Shown in pieces: positions 17,581 through 27,089 of a stretch of 64,000 bases of DNA. The stretch comes from CAZNPL01 sp964574815 (GTDB lineage: Bacteria; Planctomycetota; Phycisphaerae; UBA1845). Below the pieces are notes generated by a model. The model did no database searches, was not told the DNA's origin, and saw nothing but the letters and a program-made list of their open reading frames with translations. The number at the start of each line of letters is the position of its first letter. The first letter of the stretch is position 1. Made by a program: the position numbers and the translations under genes. The DNA lies in contig CAZNPL010000023.1 of the NCBI GenBank assembly GCA_964574815.1, positions 35,179 through 99,178 of the forward strand, written 5' to 3'.

Positions 17581-18007
17581 CGGGGAGCGCAGGGACGGAC
17601 GAGCCGCCCGTAGTACCCATAAGTAACGGGCATCTACAATCGGTCAGAATTCACAGCGAGCCGGAACGCGAAATCGGCCCGTTTACGTACCTTCAGGCCC
17701 CGAGGCATTGTTATCGGGGCAAGCCTTGCTTGACAGCCCACTTGCAGACTTTGAGAATGGTTTGGTGCACGACCGCGTTGCGCCGGCTTCGCGGGGATGG
17801 TTCCAGGCTCGACCTGCGGAGGCGGCGGGGGATGTGAATCCATCCCGAAGGTGAGTCGCGCAGGGTCGTGCCCCCGCCTTGGCAAACCGTTGCCGGCGAG
17901 CCGTGAAGGTCGGTTCACCGACTGGCGCAACCGACAGAAAATCGGACACGCCGTGTGTGAACTCACCGCGTGACAGTGACATGTGTCTCTTGCGAACCGG
18001 ATATACG
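17581..18007 (+). promoter_or_regulatory. Intergenic region before the subtilase, with one promoter-like pair
   Basis: TTGACA (17730-17735), a 17-nt spacer and GAGAAT (17753-17758) form a possible sigma-70 promoter about 250 bp ahead of the subtilase ATG. On the other strand the same stretch reads as a short peptide LKVCKWAVKQGLPR ending in a stop, which may be a gene remnant. Nothing else is supported in these 427 bp. Confidence 0.3.
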
Positions 18008-20899
18008 ATGATGAAGTTCGCTTTGCCGAAACTGCGGTTGGTGGTGTGGTCGTTGTTGGTGGTCGGTTTGTGCGTCGTACCGGCCTCGGCGGATGACCTG
18101 GTCTTTTACTCGGGCGGAAAGACTTTTTCGATCGAGAGGTCCTCGACGGAATACGCCGTCGTCATGCCGCCGGCGGAATTCACAGCGGCGCGCGCGAAGA
18201 TTGCGTCGGAGCCGGGTCTGGCGATTGAGCCGCTTCCCTGGGCCCGCCATCGGCCGGGCTGCGGCATCGTCCGCATTCCCGAAGCCACCGAGGACCCGCT
18301 GGCGGCGGTACGCAACTTGGTTGGGGACGGCGAGATCCGGCGCGTTTTTCGCATTGAAGGAATCGATCAGCCGGTGCTCGGCTCGGGAAATGTAATCTTG
18401 CGCTTTGACGAGCGGCTCAGTGACCAGGAGCGGGCACAATTATTCCGCGACTTCCGCGTCAACGTTGTGCGTGAGATAGATGCGGCGAATGGCGTTTTCC
18501 TGGTACGCCCGCAGGGCGATCCTCAGGAGGGCGATCTCGACATTCGCACCGCTGCGGCCATGAGCCGCGACGACCGCACTGCGTACGCAATGCCGGACCT
18601 GGTGATTCCGGCCGAGCCCAAGCAGGTACTGGGACAGGTTGAGGACGAGTTCTTCGAGCGACAATGGCATCTGAACAACGTGGGTCAGGAGCTCGGGACA
18701 CCCGGCGCCGACATCAACATCGAGGGTGCTTGGGAGATCACCTTCGGGGAGGACGTACTGATCGGGATGTTCGACGATAGTTGCGACGTGCAGCACGAGG
18801 ATCTAGCCCCCAACTACACCAACGTCGGGCAGGACCCTGCGACGGGCGAGGAGAGTCCGGACGCGCCCGAGCCGGTCAGTCCGAACGACAGGCACGGGAC
18901 CACCGTGATGGGGCTGATTGTCGGGGCGGCGAATGAACTCGGCGTCCGCGGCGTCGCACCGGCATCGCGGTTTACGGCCTCGCGCGGCCTGAATGACATC
19001 ACGCTCAGCCTTTCGCAGGTGGCCAGCACATTTACGTTTGCCCGGCAGCAGGATGTGGACGTTCACAACAATAGCTGGGGATATCCGTTTGCCACGAATT
19101 CGCAGGTTCAACCGGTGGTCGACGGCATCCGAACGTCCTTCGAGACGGGTCGGGGGGATCGCGGAATGGTCATCCTCTTCGCCGCGGGCAATTCTGGGGA
19201 AGAGCTCACTACAGATGACGATTTGAGCACCCTGGCGGAGGTCATCGGTGTTGCGGCCACCAACGCCGACGACGTACTTGCTTCTTACAGTAATTACGGC
19301 CGCGACATCGACATCTGCGCGCCGAGCGGCGACGTATTCCTGCCCAAATTAGTAACGACCGACGTCGATGACGAGGCGGGCTATCCGTCGATAGGGTACA
19401 ACGATGGCAGCGGCACGGACGTTTTCGGCGTGCCCGACCTTTCGGATTTCCGTTACACGAAGAACTTCAGTGGCACATCGGGCGCGTGTCCGGTGGCCTC
19501 GGGTGTGGCGGCTCTGATCCTCAGCCAGAACCAGGAGCTGACCGCCGAGCAGGTCCGAACGATCATGGTTCACACGGCCGTGAAGGTCGATCCGCAGAAT
19601 GCCGCCTACCACCCGATCACGGAGCGAAGCCTCAGATATGGTTACGGCCGGCTTGATGCATCAGCGGCCGTCGAGGCTGCGATGCAATCCGCGGAGAACG
19701 ACGGTTTCACCTGGCCCGAGCCGCTGTCGAACGCGGAGATCCGGGGCAACGTTCTGACGTGGACGGTTGGGGACAGCATTCGGGAAATCGACGCGGACGA
19801 CGACCCGAACACCGATCCGGATCGACTTGGAGACAGGACGGTTCGGACTCTGGTTCTGGAGAGTTCCAGTCCGTTCAGCGCGAACAACGCATTCATTCCC
19901 GAGGATGGCGAACTATTCAACGTTGGTGAAGAGGTTATGCCCAGCATCGTTGTCGTGCAGAACAACGCCAATACGAACTTCACGTTGCCCGCCGGTGAAA
20001 GCAAGCGCTACTACGCCCTGTTCCCCGCCAACGCGATCGGGCGTTACGGATTCGGCGTGACGATTGATACCGACGGCAACGTCGAGGGGATCTCCGGCGC
20101 TCCCGGCGGCGACGGCCCCTCACAGGTTGAATTCATCAAGCCGGCCGTCTCGATCAGCGTCTCGCCCCTCTTGGGTACGTCGCCACTGCAGGTGACCTTC
20201 AAAGGCAATGCCTTGAGCGGCCGGACGCTCGAGTCGTTCACGTGGGAATTCGACGACGGCGACACTGCCGAGAGAAACCAAGCGACCCATGTTTACGAGG
20301 TTGCTCCGGACGAGACGCGGCGTTTCTTCCCGTCGTTCACCGTTGTGGACGACTTGGGTAACATCGGGCGCCGCACTGTGGCGGTGGACGTTCGCGGCAC
20401 CGACACAACTGCCGAGGACGGGGCCGACGCCAATCTTCTGATCCTGGTCAGTCGGCCGGGGTCGTCAGGATCCAACATTACCCGGGGTGTTTCGCCTTTG
20501 TCGGTAGAGCTCACTATCTCGGGCACGCTGGCCAACGACAACATCGAGAGCGTTGAATGGGATCTCGGGGATGGGTCGACGGCGAACACGATCACGGTTC
20601 CGCACACGTACATCAACGAGACGGCTGTTCCGCAGACGCTGCCGATTTCGGTGAATCTCACGACGCGGGATCCGAACGGGCAGCTCGTGACTCAGTCGGC
20701 GACGCGATTCCTCACGGTTGATCCCGGTTCCACGGGAAGTCCGATCGAGTCTCCGGCCGATGGCACGGGAGACAACGCTGATTCGGACGGGGGGGCGTCC
20801 CCGGCCGGACGGATCGCGCCGGATCTTTGCGGTACGGGTTCCCCGCTGGCGCTGATCGGGCTGATCATCTTCGCGTTCGTGCGTCGCCACCTGCGATAG
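18008..20899 (+). CDS. Secreted subtilisin-like (S8) serine protease with PKD domains and C-terminal sorting-type tail
   Basis: The 963-residue product begins with a signal peptide (VVWSLLVVGLCVVPASADD). A propeptide-like region precedes the S8 domain, whose triad is Asp in IGMFDDSCDVQHEDL (about 254), His in DRHGTTVMGL (about 294) and Ser in FSGTSGACPVASGVAAL (about 488), with NNSWGYPF and FAAGNSGE between. Two PKD-like domains follow (SFTWEFDDGD ... THVYEV; VEWDLGDGS ... PHTYIN). The tail is DLCGTGSP, a hydrophobic helix and RRHLR, like bacterial C-terminal sorting or anchoring signals. The ATG pair at 18008/18011 fits the signal peptide better than an upstream GTG. Likely an extracytoplasmic protease. 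Confidence 0.92.
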   Translation: MMKFALPKLRLVVWSLLVVGLCVVPASADDLVFYSGGKTFSIERSSTEYAVVMPPAEFTAARAKIASEPGLAIEPLPWARHRPGCGIVRIPEATEDPLAAVRNLVGDGEIRRVFRIEGIDQPVLGSGNVILRFDERLSDQERAQLFRDFRVNVVREIDAANGVFLVRPQGDPQEGDLDIRTAAAMSRDDRTAYAMPDLVIPAEPKQVLGQVEDEFFERQWHLNNVGQELGTPGADINIEGAWEITFGEDVLIGMFDDSCDVQHEDLAPNYTNVGQDPATGEESPDAPEPVSPNDRHGTTVMGLIVGAANELGVRGVAPASRFTASRGLNDITLSLSQVASTFTFARQQDVDVHNNSWGYPFATNSQVQPVVDGIRTSFETGRGDRGMVILFAAGNSGEELTTDDDLSTLAEVIGVAATNADDVLASYSNYGRDIDICAPSGDVFLPKLVTTDVDDEAGYPSIGYNDGSGTDVFGVPDLSDFRYTKNFSGTSGACPVASGVAALILSQNQELTAEQVRTIMVHTAVKVDPQNAAYHPITERSLRYGYGRLDASAAVEAAMQSAENDGFTWPEPLSNAEIRGNVLTWTVGDSIREIDADDDPNTDPDRLGDRTVRTLVLESSSPFSANNAFIPEDGELFNVGEEVMPSIVVVQNNANTNFTLPAGESKRYYALFPANAIGRYGFGVTIDTDGNVEGISGAPGGDGPSQVEFIKPAVSISVSPLLGTSPLQVTFKGNALSGRTLESFTWEFDDGDTAERNQATHVYEVAPDETRRFFPSFTVVDDLGNIGRRTVAVDVRGTDTTAEDGADANLLILVSRPGSSGSNITRGVSPLSVELTISGTLANDNIESVEWDLGDGSTANTITVPHTYINETAVPQTLPISVNLTTRDPNGQLVTQSATRFLTVDPGSTGSPIESPADGTGDNADSDGGASPAGRIAPDLCGTGSPLALIGLIIFAFVRRHLR

Positions 20900-20938
20900 C
20901 CTGCGCGGGGCACGCGTAGCCGGCTTGGGTGCGGGCAC

Positions 20939-20980
20939 GGGCAACGCGGGTCTTATGTGCCGGTAATCCCCGCGTTGCCC
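20939..20980. repeat. Perfect 12-bp inverted repeat after the subtilase gene
   Basis: GGGCAACGCGGG and CCCGCGTTGCCC pair fully across an 18-nt loop. There is no T-run, so it may be a REP-like or mRNA-stabilising element. Confidence 0.5.
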
Positions 20981-21013
20981 ACGGCACCCTGCTCAACAAC
21001 AGGCTGTCTGCGG

Positions 21014-21040
21014 CCCCGGCACAACCGGGGTATTCTTTCT
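21014..21040 (+). terminator. Probable terminator of the subtilase gene
   Basis: CCCCGG and CCGGGG pair around CACAA and are followed by TATTCTTTCT, an imperfect T-rich tail. Confidence 0.5.
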
Positions 21041-21135
21041 CGGCCCTATCCGCCCTGATATGCTGGCTTCGGTTCCGGCGACGTCGGCCTCTGTGAATCG
21101 AAATCCTCGTGGTGTAAGGTGTAAGGGCGGAGGCT

Positions 21136-21393
21136 GTGGAAGACACGACGCTCTTTGAATTCTACCGCAGGTCGTTGGTCATCCTGGTCAGCACATACTG
21201 CATCGTTCGCACCGTTTACGCTGTGTGGAGATGGCGGAATTTCAGCGGCGAGGGTGACTCTCGGGAGGCCATGCTGCAGCGGTACCTTGTGACTCTCGTT
21301 CTTCGATCGCGGCTGCGGCGATTCTGGTTCAACGTTTATCAGATCGTCGGTCTTGTTGCCGTTCTGGTTTATCTGCTGTACCTGCATCAGTAA
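21136..21393 (+). CDS. Small hypothetical membrane protein
   Basis: This 85-residue product starts at a GTG after GGCGGAGG and has two hydrophobic helices (about residues 12-30 and 64-83) joined by a basic, polar loop. It resembles no family I can name. The stop lies 17 bp before the next ATG, so it is likely the first gene of a three-gene operon with the coiled-coil membrane protein and the Clp N-domain protein. Confidence 0.6.
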   Translation: MEDTTLFEFYRRSLVILVSTYCIVRTVYAVWRWRNFSGEGDSREAMLQRYLVTLVLRSRLRRFWFNVYQIVGLVAVLVYLLYLHQ

Positions 21394-21410
21394 CTGCATG
21401 GAAGCTGCTG

Positions 21411-22196
21411 ATGAGCGATCACGACGAAGTGACATCGCCCTCGCTTTCAGAGTTGCCGAACGACGAGCTCGTTCGATACGGTCAAACCCTGGGGCTGCCC
21501 CTGATCGAAGAAACGCCCCGTGGAGAGGCGTTGCGACTGATTCGCCAGCGGCAGGAACTCTTGATTGAGTTGGATCGGGACGCGCTGCTCGATGTGGTTA
21601 TGTGGCTGCGAGTTCCAGTGCGCCGTTCGGCCAGCAAGGAGCAGTTGGCCAAGGTCATTTCGTCGAACGATCGCCTGCATTTTGAAGGCCTCAGCGAGCG
21701 TGGGCTGCACGCGTTGGCTCGATTATCCGGTGTTGAGCCACGTCCGGGTGAGCCTCGGGCGGACCTGGAACGTCGGCTTCGCAAAGTGGTGGGCTTCGGC
21801 GCGCGCTTTCGAAGGCTGCGACGTCGGCTGGTGAGGGCTGTGGCCGCGCGGCTGCTCACGCCGGATGAGGGACCGGACGAGAGCTACAAGTTTCTGCCTG
21901 AGGACGCAAAGCCGTCGCTCAGGGAGGATATCGCGCAGTCGGGTCTGGTGGGCGGCATGGCCCGCAGGCTTCGGGGTTACGCGGACGACTACGTGGCCGA
22001 GAAGCTGGACGAGATTGAGCGCCGCATCGACCGCAAGCTCGACGAAATCGACCAGCGTCTGTGCGAGTGGCGGGATCGGGAGCTGCTCCATCGATTTCGG
22101 ATCATCAAGATCACGCTGGTGGCCTCGATCATTGTGGCGATTCTCAGCCTGCTGTATGATTACCTGCGTGACTCCTGGGGTTCGGGGGCGAGTTGA
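21411..22196 (+). CDS. Hypothetical protein with C-terminal coiled coil and membrane anchor
   Basis: The 261-residue protein starts with an acidic, SAP-like helical region (LPNDELVRYGQTLGLPLIEE). A second similar helical pair follows (LDVVMWLRVPVRRSASKEQL), then a basic middle. A predicted coiled coil (DEIERRIDRKLDEIDQRL) leads to one C-terminal transmembrane helix (IIKITLVASIIVAILSLLY). The repeated short helix-turn-helix pieces hint at a nucleic-acid or protein-binding N terminus, but no family is recognised. It is in operon with the small membrane protein upstream and the Clp N-domain gene 55 bp downstream. Confidence 0.7.
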   Translation: MSDHDEVTSPSLSELPNDELVRYGQTLGLPLIEETPRGEALRLIRQRQELLIELDRDALLDVVMWLRVPVRRSASKEQLAKVISSNDRLHFEGLSERGLHALARLSGVEPRPGEPRADLERRLRKVVGFGARFRRLRRRLVRAVAARLLTPDEGPDESYKFLPEDAKPSLREDIAQSGLVGGMARRLRGYADDYVAEKLDEIERRIDRKLDEIDQRLCEWRDRELLHRFRIIKITLVASIIVAILSLLYDYLRDSWGSGAS

Positions 22197-22251
22197 CGGC
22201 GGCGCTGCCCGTCTCCCGCTTCACGAAAGGCGACGATCCCGACGGCTCCGT

Positions 22252-22695
22252 ATGCATCCAAAGCTCGCTAAACCCGTTGAACATGTGATCAGATCGGCGC
22301 GGGCTCTGGCGCGCGAGGCCGATCAGGAATACCTCGGAACCGAACACGTACTTCTTGCGATCCGCATGGAGGACGAGGGAGTGGCCTCTCGTCTTCTGGA
22401 TCGCTTCCGCGTCGACGAACATCGGCTCAGGGCGGAGATCGCGCGGCTGGCGATCAAGAGCATGGAAGAGACGTGGGTGTTCGGGCGGCTGCCCGGCTCG
22501 CCTCATCTCAAGAACGTCATCGCCACGGCGATTGATCTGGCTAAGCAGATGGGCTCCGACGAGGTTGCGGCGCAGCATCTGCTGCTGGCGATGTTGAAGG
22601 AGAAAGGCAGCATCGCCTGCCAGGCGCTCAAGAAACTGGGTATGACGTACGAAACGGCTCAGGGCGTGGCGTTGGAAATGTCCGCCAAGGAGTGA
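22252..22695 (+). CDS. Stand-alone Clp N-terminal (double Clp_N repeat) domain protein
   Basis: The 147 residues match the N-terminal substrate-binding domain of ClpC/ClpA: first repeat VIRSARALAREADQEYLGTEHVLLAI, second repeat KNVIATAIDLAKQMG ... VAAQHLLLAML. The protein ends at AKE with no AAA+ ATPase module, so it is not a full chaperone. It may bind ClpC substrates or adaptors in competition with the full ClpC, or serve the neighbouring membrane proteins; both are inference. It is convergent with the TPR lipoprotein gene, 17 bp away. Confidence 0.88.
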   Translation: MHPKLAKPVEHVIRSARALAREADQEYLGTEHVLLAIRMEDEGVASRLLDRFRVDEHRLRAEIARLAIKSMEETWVFGRLPGSPHLKNVIATAIDLAKQMGSDEVAAQHLLLAMLKEKGSIACQALKKLGMTYETAQGVALEMSAKE

Positions 22696-22712
22696 CGCCG
22701 GCTGCCGGGACG

Positions 22713-23843
22713 TCAGCCGGATTCGCCGCCCGAATCCATCTCCCTTATTTCGCGGATCAGGCGTCCGGCCAGGATGAGATCGCGGGGTCTGAGGTATTGA
22801 TATTCCTCATGGGCGTTGGATCGAGCGCCCTGCATGATGTAGGCGCGCCCCATCAGGTAGTGAGGCCGCGGGTCGTTCAGATCGAGCCGAGCGGCCATTC
22901 TCGCTGAATCAAGGGCGGCCTCGGCATTTTCCAGGTCGAGGTAGACATCGGCGAGTGCGAGGTGTGCGTCCACGGCGAACCTGTCCGCCTTGACTGCTCG
23001 TTTCGCCACTGCGAGGGCCTTGTCGAGATTTTTCATGTCGGCATATGCGGCCGCCAATTCGACTCGCGCGTTGACGTGGCCGGGATTTGCGGCGAGGACT
23101 TGGTTAAGTTCGTCGGCGGCTTCTCGATGTCGCCCGGTTGCTCTTAACGCAGCCCCCAAGCGGTAGCGAGCCTCGGGGTTGTCGGGGTTGCTATCCAGGA
23201 TGTGCGAGAAGTGCTCAATGGCGGCTTCATCCCGGCCGGTGATCGAGAGCGCGGTTCCAAGCGTGAGGCGGGCACGAGGGTCCTGCGGAGCCAATGCCAC
23301 GGCTGCTTCAGCGTGCTCGATGGCCGCCTTGGGGTCTCGGTTTTGCAGCAGGGCGGTTGCCAGGTTGACCCTGGCCGGGACGTAGTCCGAATCCAGGCGA
23401 ACCGCCTCTCGCAGTTCTGCGATGGCGGCCTGAGAATCGCCACTCATGGCGAGCGCGGCTCCGAGCTGGGCGTGGGCCGGGGCGAAGTCAGGCCAGAGTT
23501 CCGCGGCCTCGCGGAAGGCCTTAATGGCACCTTCGATATCGCCTTGCCGGCCGGCGCGGATGCCCTCTGACATGCGTTCCGTCGCCTCGCGTTGCTTTTT
23601 GGGGGACGGCGTCGCCGACTGCCCGTCAGGCGCGGGCGTATTTTCGGACGTTTTCTGATCGGGGGCGATTAGTGGATCGGGCGGAGACTTGGGCAGAGGG
23701 GCGGTCTGCTCGGAGGGGGACGGCTTTGCATAGCTCTCGGGGCGTTCCCGGCAGGCGAGGCCCGCGGCAATCAGGCTAGCTGCGGTCAAGAGGGCTGCCC
23801 CGGAGTTGCGAGAAAGCCGTAAGGCGAGCGGGGTTCTGCTCAT
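22713..23843 (-). CDS. TPR-repeat lipoprotein
   Basis: The ATG at 23843 after GAGGAG gives 376 residues. A signal peptide with lipobox (AASLIAAGLAC) precedes a Pro/Ser/Lys-rich linker, then at least six tetratricopeptide repeats (for example AIKAFREAAELWPDFAPAHA and AIEHAEAAVALAPQDPRARL). It is likely an envelope-anchored scaffold for protein-protein contacts. A longer start at 23978 would add 45 residues without a signal and is not favoured. Partners cannot be inferred from context. Confidence 0.85.
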   Translation of the reverse strand: MSRTPLALRLSRNSGAALLTAASLIAAGLACRERPESYAKPSPSEQTAPLPKSPPDPLIAPDQKTSENTPAPDGQSATPSPKKQREATERMSEGIRAGRQGDIEGAIKAFREAAELWPDFAPAHAQLGAALAMSGDSQAAIAELREAVRLDSDYVPARVNLATALLQNRDPKAAIEHAEAAVALAPQDPRARLTLGTALSITGRDEAAIEHFSHILDSNPDNPEARYRLGAALRATGRHREAADELNQVLAANPGHVNARVELAAAYADMKNLDKALAVAKRAVKADRFAVDAHLALADVYLDLENAEAALDSARMAARLDLNDPRPHYLMGRAYIMQGARSNAHEEYQYLRPRDLILAGRLIREIREMDSGGESG

Positions 23844-24373
23844 AGTGGACTCCTCTGGGGATCCGAGGCTGCTGTTCCTGCTGGCGTGGGCGGAAGTCGC
23901 TCCTGCCGCCCGTCCGCATAACTCGATCGTCGGTCCTACGTCGCGCCCGACCCCGTTTGCTTTTTGATCGTAACCCATCTGACGGCGACGGTGAACCCTC
24001 TCGTCCGCCTGCTCGCCCCGCGCTCCTTGCCTTCTCCAGGGACATCAGAGGAGGTCGAGTGGAGCTTTGGGGGGCAGTTATGAGCCGGGTGCCCGGCGTG
24101 CACTGGGGCCGTCGCCTGTCAGCGGCTCGGCGGGAGCGTCGCCCTTCCCAAGGCGCCAATTGCTGAGGGGCCGATTCTGTGACGCACCTGTCGGACGGAC
24201 GCAGGTGCAAATATCGATTGAGTTTACGTCGAGTTTGGAGTAGCATGAAATTCCAGATTCGCCCGTCGGCGTCCGGCCGGCGATGCAGTTCGGGCAGCGA
24301 GTCCGTAAAAACTCTATCAGGTCCGCGACAGAAACGCGGGACGCAGGCAGTATAGCTCAAGGGACGGGCCGGA
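23844..24373. other. Intergenic region with a 7-bp inverted repeat
   Basis: GCACCTG (24184-24190) and CAGGTGC (24202-24208) form a perfect inverted repeat with an 11-nt spacer, about 165 bp before the DUF1702 gene. It could be an operator or a hairpin. No gene is supported in these 530 bp. Confidence 0.4.
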
Positions 24374-25522
24374 TTGCCTTCCCATTGCGCAGCCGGGTCG
24401 GGCTACGTGCATTCTTGGAGTCTGGTTGTGATTGGATGGTCAGCGTTGGCACTGACGGGCGGGGCGGTTTTGTGCTGTTTCGGGGGCTCGTTGTTGTGGC
24501 GACTGCTTCTGTCTCGGGCCTGCATCAGGCGATCCGAGATGACGGTGTCCGCACTCGGGTTCCACGTACATGATCCCGCCGACGTGGCGACGGTGGAGCA
24601 GATCTGCGGGGCCTTCGCGGGCGGTTTCAACATGATGCTCACCAAGGGTCGTCAACGTGGGTGGGCGTTCAGCGATAGCCAGCCGATGTTCCTTCGGCCG
24701 TTCGCGGAAGAGGGCGCCGCGATGGCGTACTCTTTGCATGAGCTGTTTCGTTTTACGCCGGAAAGGTTCGAGCGCGAGGTAGTTGGGGCGCGGCCGCAGT
24801 ATGTGTACCTGCACTACGTGGGGCTCGGATTCTGGCATGCGATGCGGAACTCATCGCCGCACAGGCTTGGGCGCATCGTTTCGCGATTGGACCCGCCGCA
24901 CGGCATGTTGTGTTGGGATGGGTACGGGTTCAAGGTGGGCTTCTTCGACTACGAGCGCGACCCGTCGGCGATCGGCCGGCTGGCCGAGATTTCCGGCTAT
25001 GCCAGGCACGTCGCCCACCAGGGTCTCGGGCGAAGTCTGTGGTTTCGGTACTTCGGCGATCCGAACCGTTTGATCGAGACGTTGGAATCCCTCGGTCCGT
25101 TTGCAGGGGACGCGGCGTCGGGCGTCGGGCTGGCATCAGCCTTTGCGACGATCGACCGTCCAGCGCAGGCGTTTCAACTCGTCGAACAATTTCCGGAGGC
25201 GTGGCGGGGGCAGGCTCTGCTCGGCATGACCTTTGGTTACAAGGCTCGGGCGCTTTGCAGTTCCGAGTTCTTTGATTGCAAGATCGCGACACTCGATCAG
25301 GAGCGGCGTGGCGCCATCCGGGCTGCTGTCGCTCAATGCGACTTGGTCGAGGCTCAGGTGCGCCGCGAGGGGGGTTCCGGCGGCTATCGCCGCTGGCGCG
25401 AGCGGCTGACCGAATGGCTTGAAGCGCATATTGAATTTCCGTTTGCCGCAATGCATCGTCCAACGGCCGTCAGCGGCGACGCCGAACCTGTGATGGCTGC
25501 TCCGTTGGAGGGAGTAACATGA
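24374..25522 (+). CDS. DUF1702 family protein
   Basis: The product is up to 382 residues, with a possible N-terminal membrane helix (VVIGWSALALTGGAVLCCF); an ATG at 24539 would give a soluble 327-residue form. Motifs typical of DUF1702 are visible: AGGFNMML near the start, YLHYVGLGFWHAM, WDGYGFKVGFFDYER, HQGLGRSLWFRYFGD and a late GVGLASAFA. DUF1702 proteins occur in enediyne-type polyketide clusters and near ketosynthases in planctomycetes, with unproven function. Here the stop overlaps the ACP start by 4 nt, placing it in a KS/ACP operon. Confidence 0.8.
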   Translation: MPSHCAAGSGYVHSWSLVVIGWSALALTGGAVLCCFGGSLLWRLLLSRACIRRSEMTVSALGFHVHDPADVATVEQICGAFAGGFNMMLTKGRQRGWAFSDSQPMFLRPFAEEGAAMAYSLHELFRFTPERFEREVVGARPQYVYLHYVGLGFWHAMRNSSPHRLGRIVSRLDPPHGMLCWDGYGFKVGFFDYERDPSAIGRLAEISGYARHVAHQGLGRSLWFRYFGDPNRLIETLESLGPFAGDAASGVGLASAFATIDRPAQAFQLVEQFPEAWRGQALLGMTFGYKARALCSSEFFDCKIATLDQERRGAIRAAVAQCDLVEAQVRREGGSGGYRRWRERLTEWLEAHIEFPFAAMHRPTAVSGDAEPVMAAPLEGVT

Positions 25523-25767
25523 TGAGTTTTGAATCTGCGAAGCATGAAATCCTGGAGTGGCTGGCCGGCACGCTCCAGGTCGAGGCGCATGAGATCGATC
25601 TTCAGAAGCCGTTCTCTGAAATCGGACTCGATTCGCTGGATGCGGTTCATCTGCTGGCAACGATCGAGTCAACGATCCGCCAGGAGCTGCCGGAAGACGT
25701 TATTCAGCGCGTCACGTGCCTGAACGACATCTTCGAGATGATGGCTCAGCGACTGGCCGCGGCGTGA
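25519..25767 (+). CDS. Acyl carrier protein
   Basis: This 82-residue four-helix carrier has the phosphopantetheine site GLDSLDAVHLL (the Ser of DSL) and acidic helix II. The ATG overlaps the DUF1702 stop (ATGA) and is preceded by GGAGG; a second ATG three bases on is equally possible. It probably serves the two ketosynthases that follow and is distinct from a housekeeping AcpP, because it lies in a dedicated cluster (inference). Confidence 0.92.
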   Translation: MMSFESAKHEILEWLAGTLQVEAHEIDLQKPFSEIGLDSLDAVHLLATIESTIRQELPEDVIQRVTCLNDIFEMMAQRLAAA

Positions 25768-25853
25768 GTTCAGCGCCCGAAGGGCGAGTCGGCAAGCAGT
25801 CAGATCGGCCGAGCGTCATGCGATCGAAACATTTATAAGACGATGAACTTTCT

Positions 25854-27038
25854 ATGGTGGAGGAGGCAGTCATCACTGGGATTGGAATTCGGTCGCCTGT
25901 GGGGTGCGGGGCGGCCGCATTCTGGTCAGCCCTTTGCGCCGGGCGGTCGGGAGCCAAGCCGGTCACGTGTATGGACACTTCCGAGCTGCCTCGGAAAAAC
26001 GCTTGTTTCATTACCGATCCGATCGAAGACACGGTACCGGGCGGTCGGGCGTCGCGACTTGCGGCTGCTGCGGCGCGCGAGGCGCTTCAGGACGCCGGGT
26101 TCGGTACGACGTTGCCGCGAGAGGCCCGCGGCATGACCGTCATCGGCACGACGATGGGCGAAACAGAGTTCATCGAAGACCGCCTGTCCGGTTCCGAGGA
26201 GGGGTGGCTGAACGATCAGCATGCAGCGGAAATCGCGACCGGTTGGCCCGGGAGCATCTCGCGCGCGGTGTCGCAGGCGTGCGGCGTTCGCGCCGGAAGC
26301 ACCGACGTGTATGGCGCTTGTGCCGCGGGTAACATGGCCATCGCGCTGGCGTGCCGCAGCCTGCTGACGGGCCGGTGCGATGTGGTGCTCGCGGGCGGCT
26401 CGGACGCATTCAGCCGGTTGGCGTTCATCGGGTTTATGCGGCTGCGGTTGACGGCGGCCGATCGATGTCGGCCGTTCGACAAGGAGCGCGACGGCTTGTT
26501 CGTCGGTGAGGGTTCGGCCGTCTTCGTTCTGGAGCGGGCTTCATCGGCGGCGGCACGCGGCGCTCGCGTTCGCGCGCGGGTGGCCGGGGCGGCGATGACG
26601 TCCGAAAGTTACCATCCCACGCGCCCGCACCCGGAGGGCGACGGGCTGACGCGGGCGATTCTCGGGGCGCTCGATAGCGCCGAGATGACGCCGGGCGACA
26701 TCGACTACGTGAACGCGCACGGCACCGGCACGCCGCAGAACGACATGATTGAGGCCAAGGTCATGGACAAGGTGTTGCGGGCGGGCACGCCGTTCAGCTC
26801 GACAAAGGCCTTGACCGGGCACACGATGGGAGCGGCTGGGGCGATGGAGGCGGCCGTTTGCGTCCTGACGCTCGAGCATCAGCGAATCATCCCGACGTGG
26901 CACCTGGAAGATCCGCTGGAGCCTTGCGAGATGGACGCGGTGCGGGGCGGTGTGCGCGACGCGACCGTGCGCGCGGCTTTGAACAATTCAGCCGGCTTCG
27001 GCGGGTACAATAGTTGCGTCGTACTGACGGCTGCGTGA
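25854..27038 (+). CDS. Beta-ketoacyl-ACP synthase (KS) 1
   Basis: A FabF-like elongating condensing enzyme of 394 residues. It has VITGIGIRSPVG at the start, nucleophile Cys in YGACAAGNMAI (about 155), His in NAHGTGTPQND (about 288) and His in KALTGHTMGAAGA (about 323), so the Cys-His-His triad is complete. It should perform decarboxylative condensation on ACP-bound acyl chains. It follows the ACP by 86 bp and precedes KS2, which suggests a KS pair or two chain-length specificities. Confidence 0.92.
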   Translation: MVEEAVITGIGIRSPVGCGAAAFWSALCAGRSGAKPVTCMDTSELPRKNACFITDPIEDTVPGGRASRLAAAAAREALQDAGFGTTLPREARGMTVIGTTMGETEFIEDRLSGSEEGWLNDQHAAEIATGWPGSISRAVSQACGVRAGSTDVYGACAAGNMAIALACRSLLTGRCDVVLAGGSDAFSRLAFIGFMRLRLTAADRCRPFDKERDGLFVGEGSAVFVLERASSAAARGARVRARVAGAAMTSESYHPTRPHPEGDGLTRAILGALDSAEMTPGDIDYVNAHGTGTPQNDMIEAKVMDKVLRAGTPFSSTKALTGHTMGAAGAMEAAVCVLTLEHQRIIPTWHLEDPLEPCEMDAVRGGVRDATVRAALNNSAGFGGYNSCVVLTAA

Positions 27039-27089
27039 CGAGACCGCGTGAGCGGCGAACATTGTTTACCAGAATTCGGAAAGGGCCAC

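Noticed and set aside
17705..17760. Integrase-like peptide on the minus strand (VCKWAVKQGLPR then stop)
   Set aside because: Only about 20 residues are readable, too little to call a recombinase relic.
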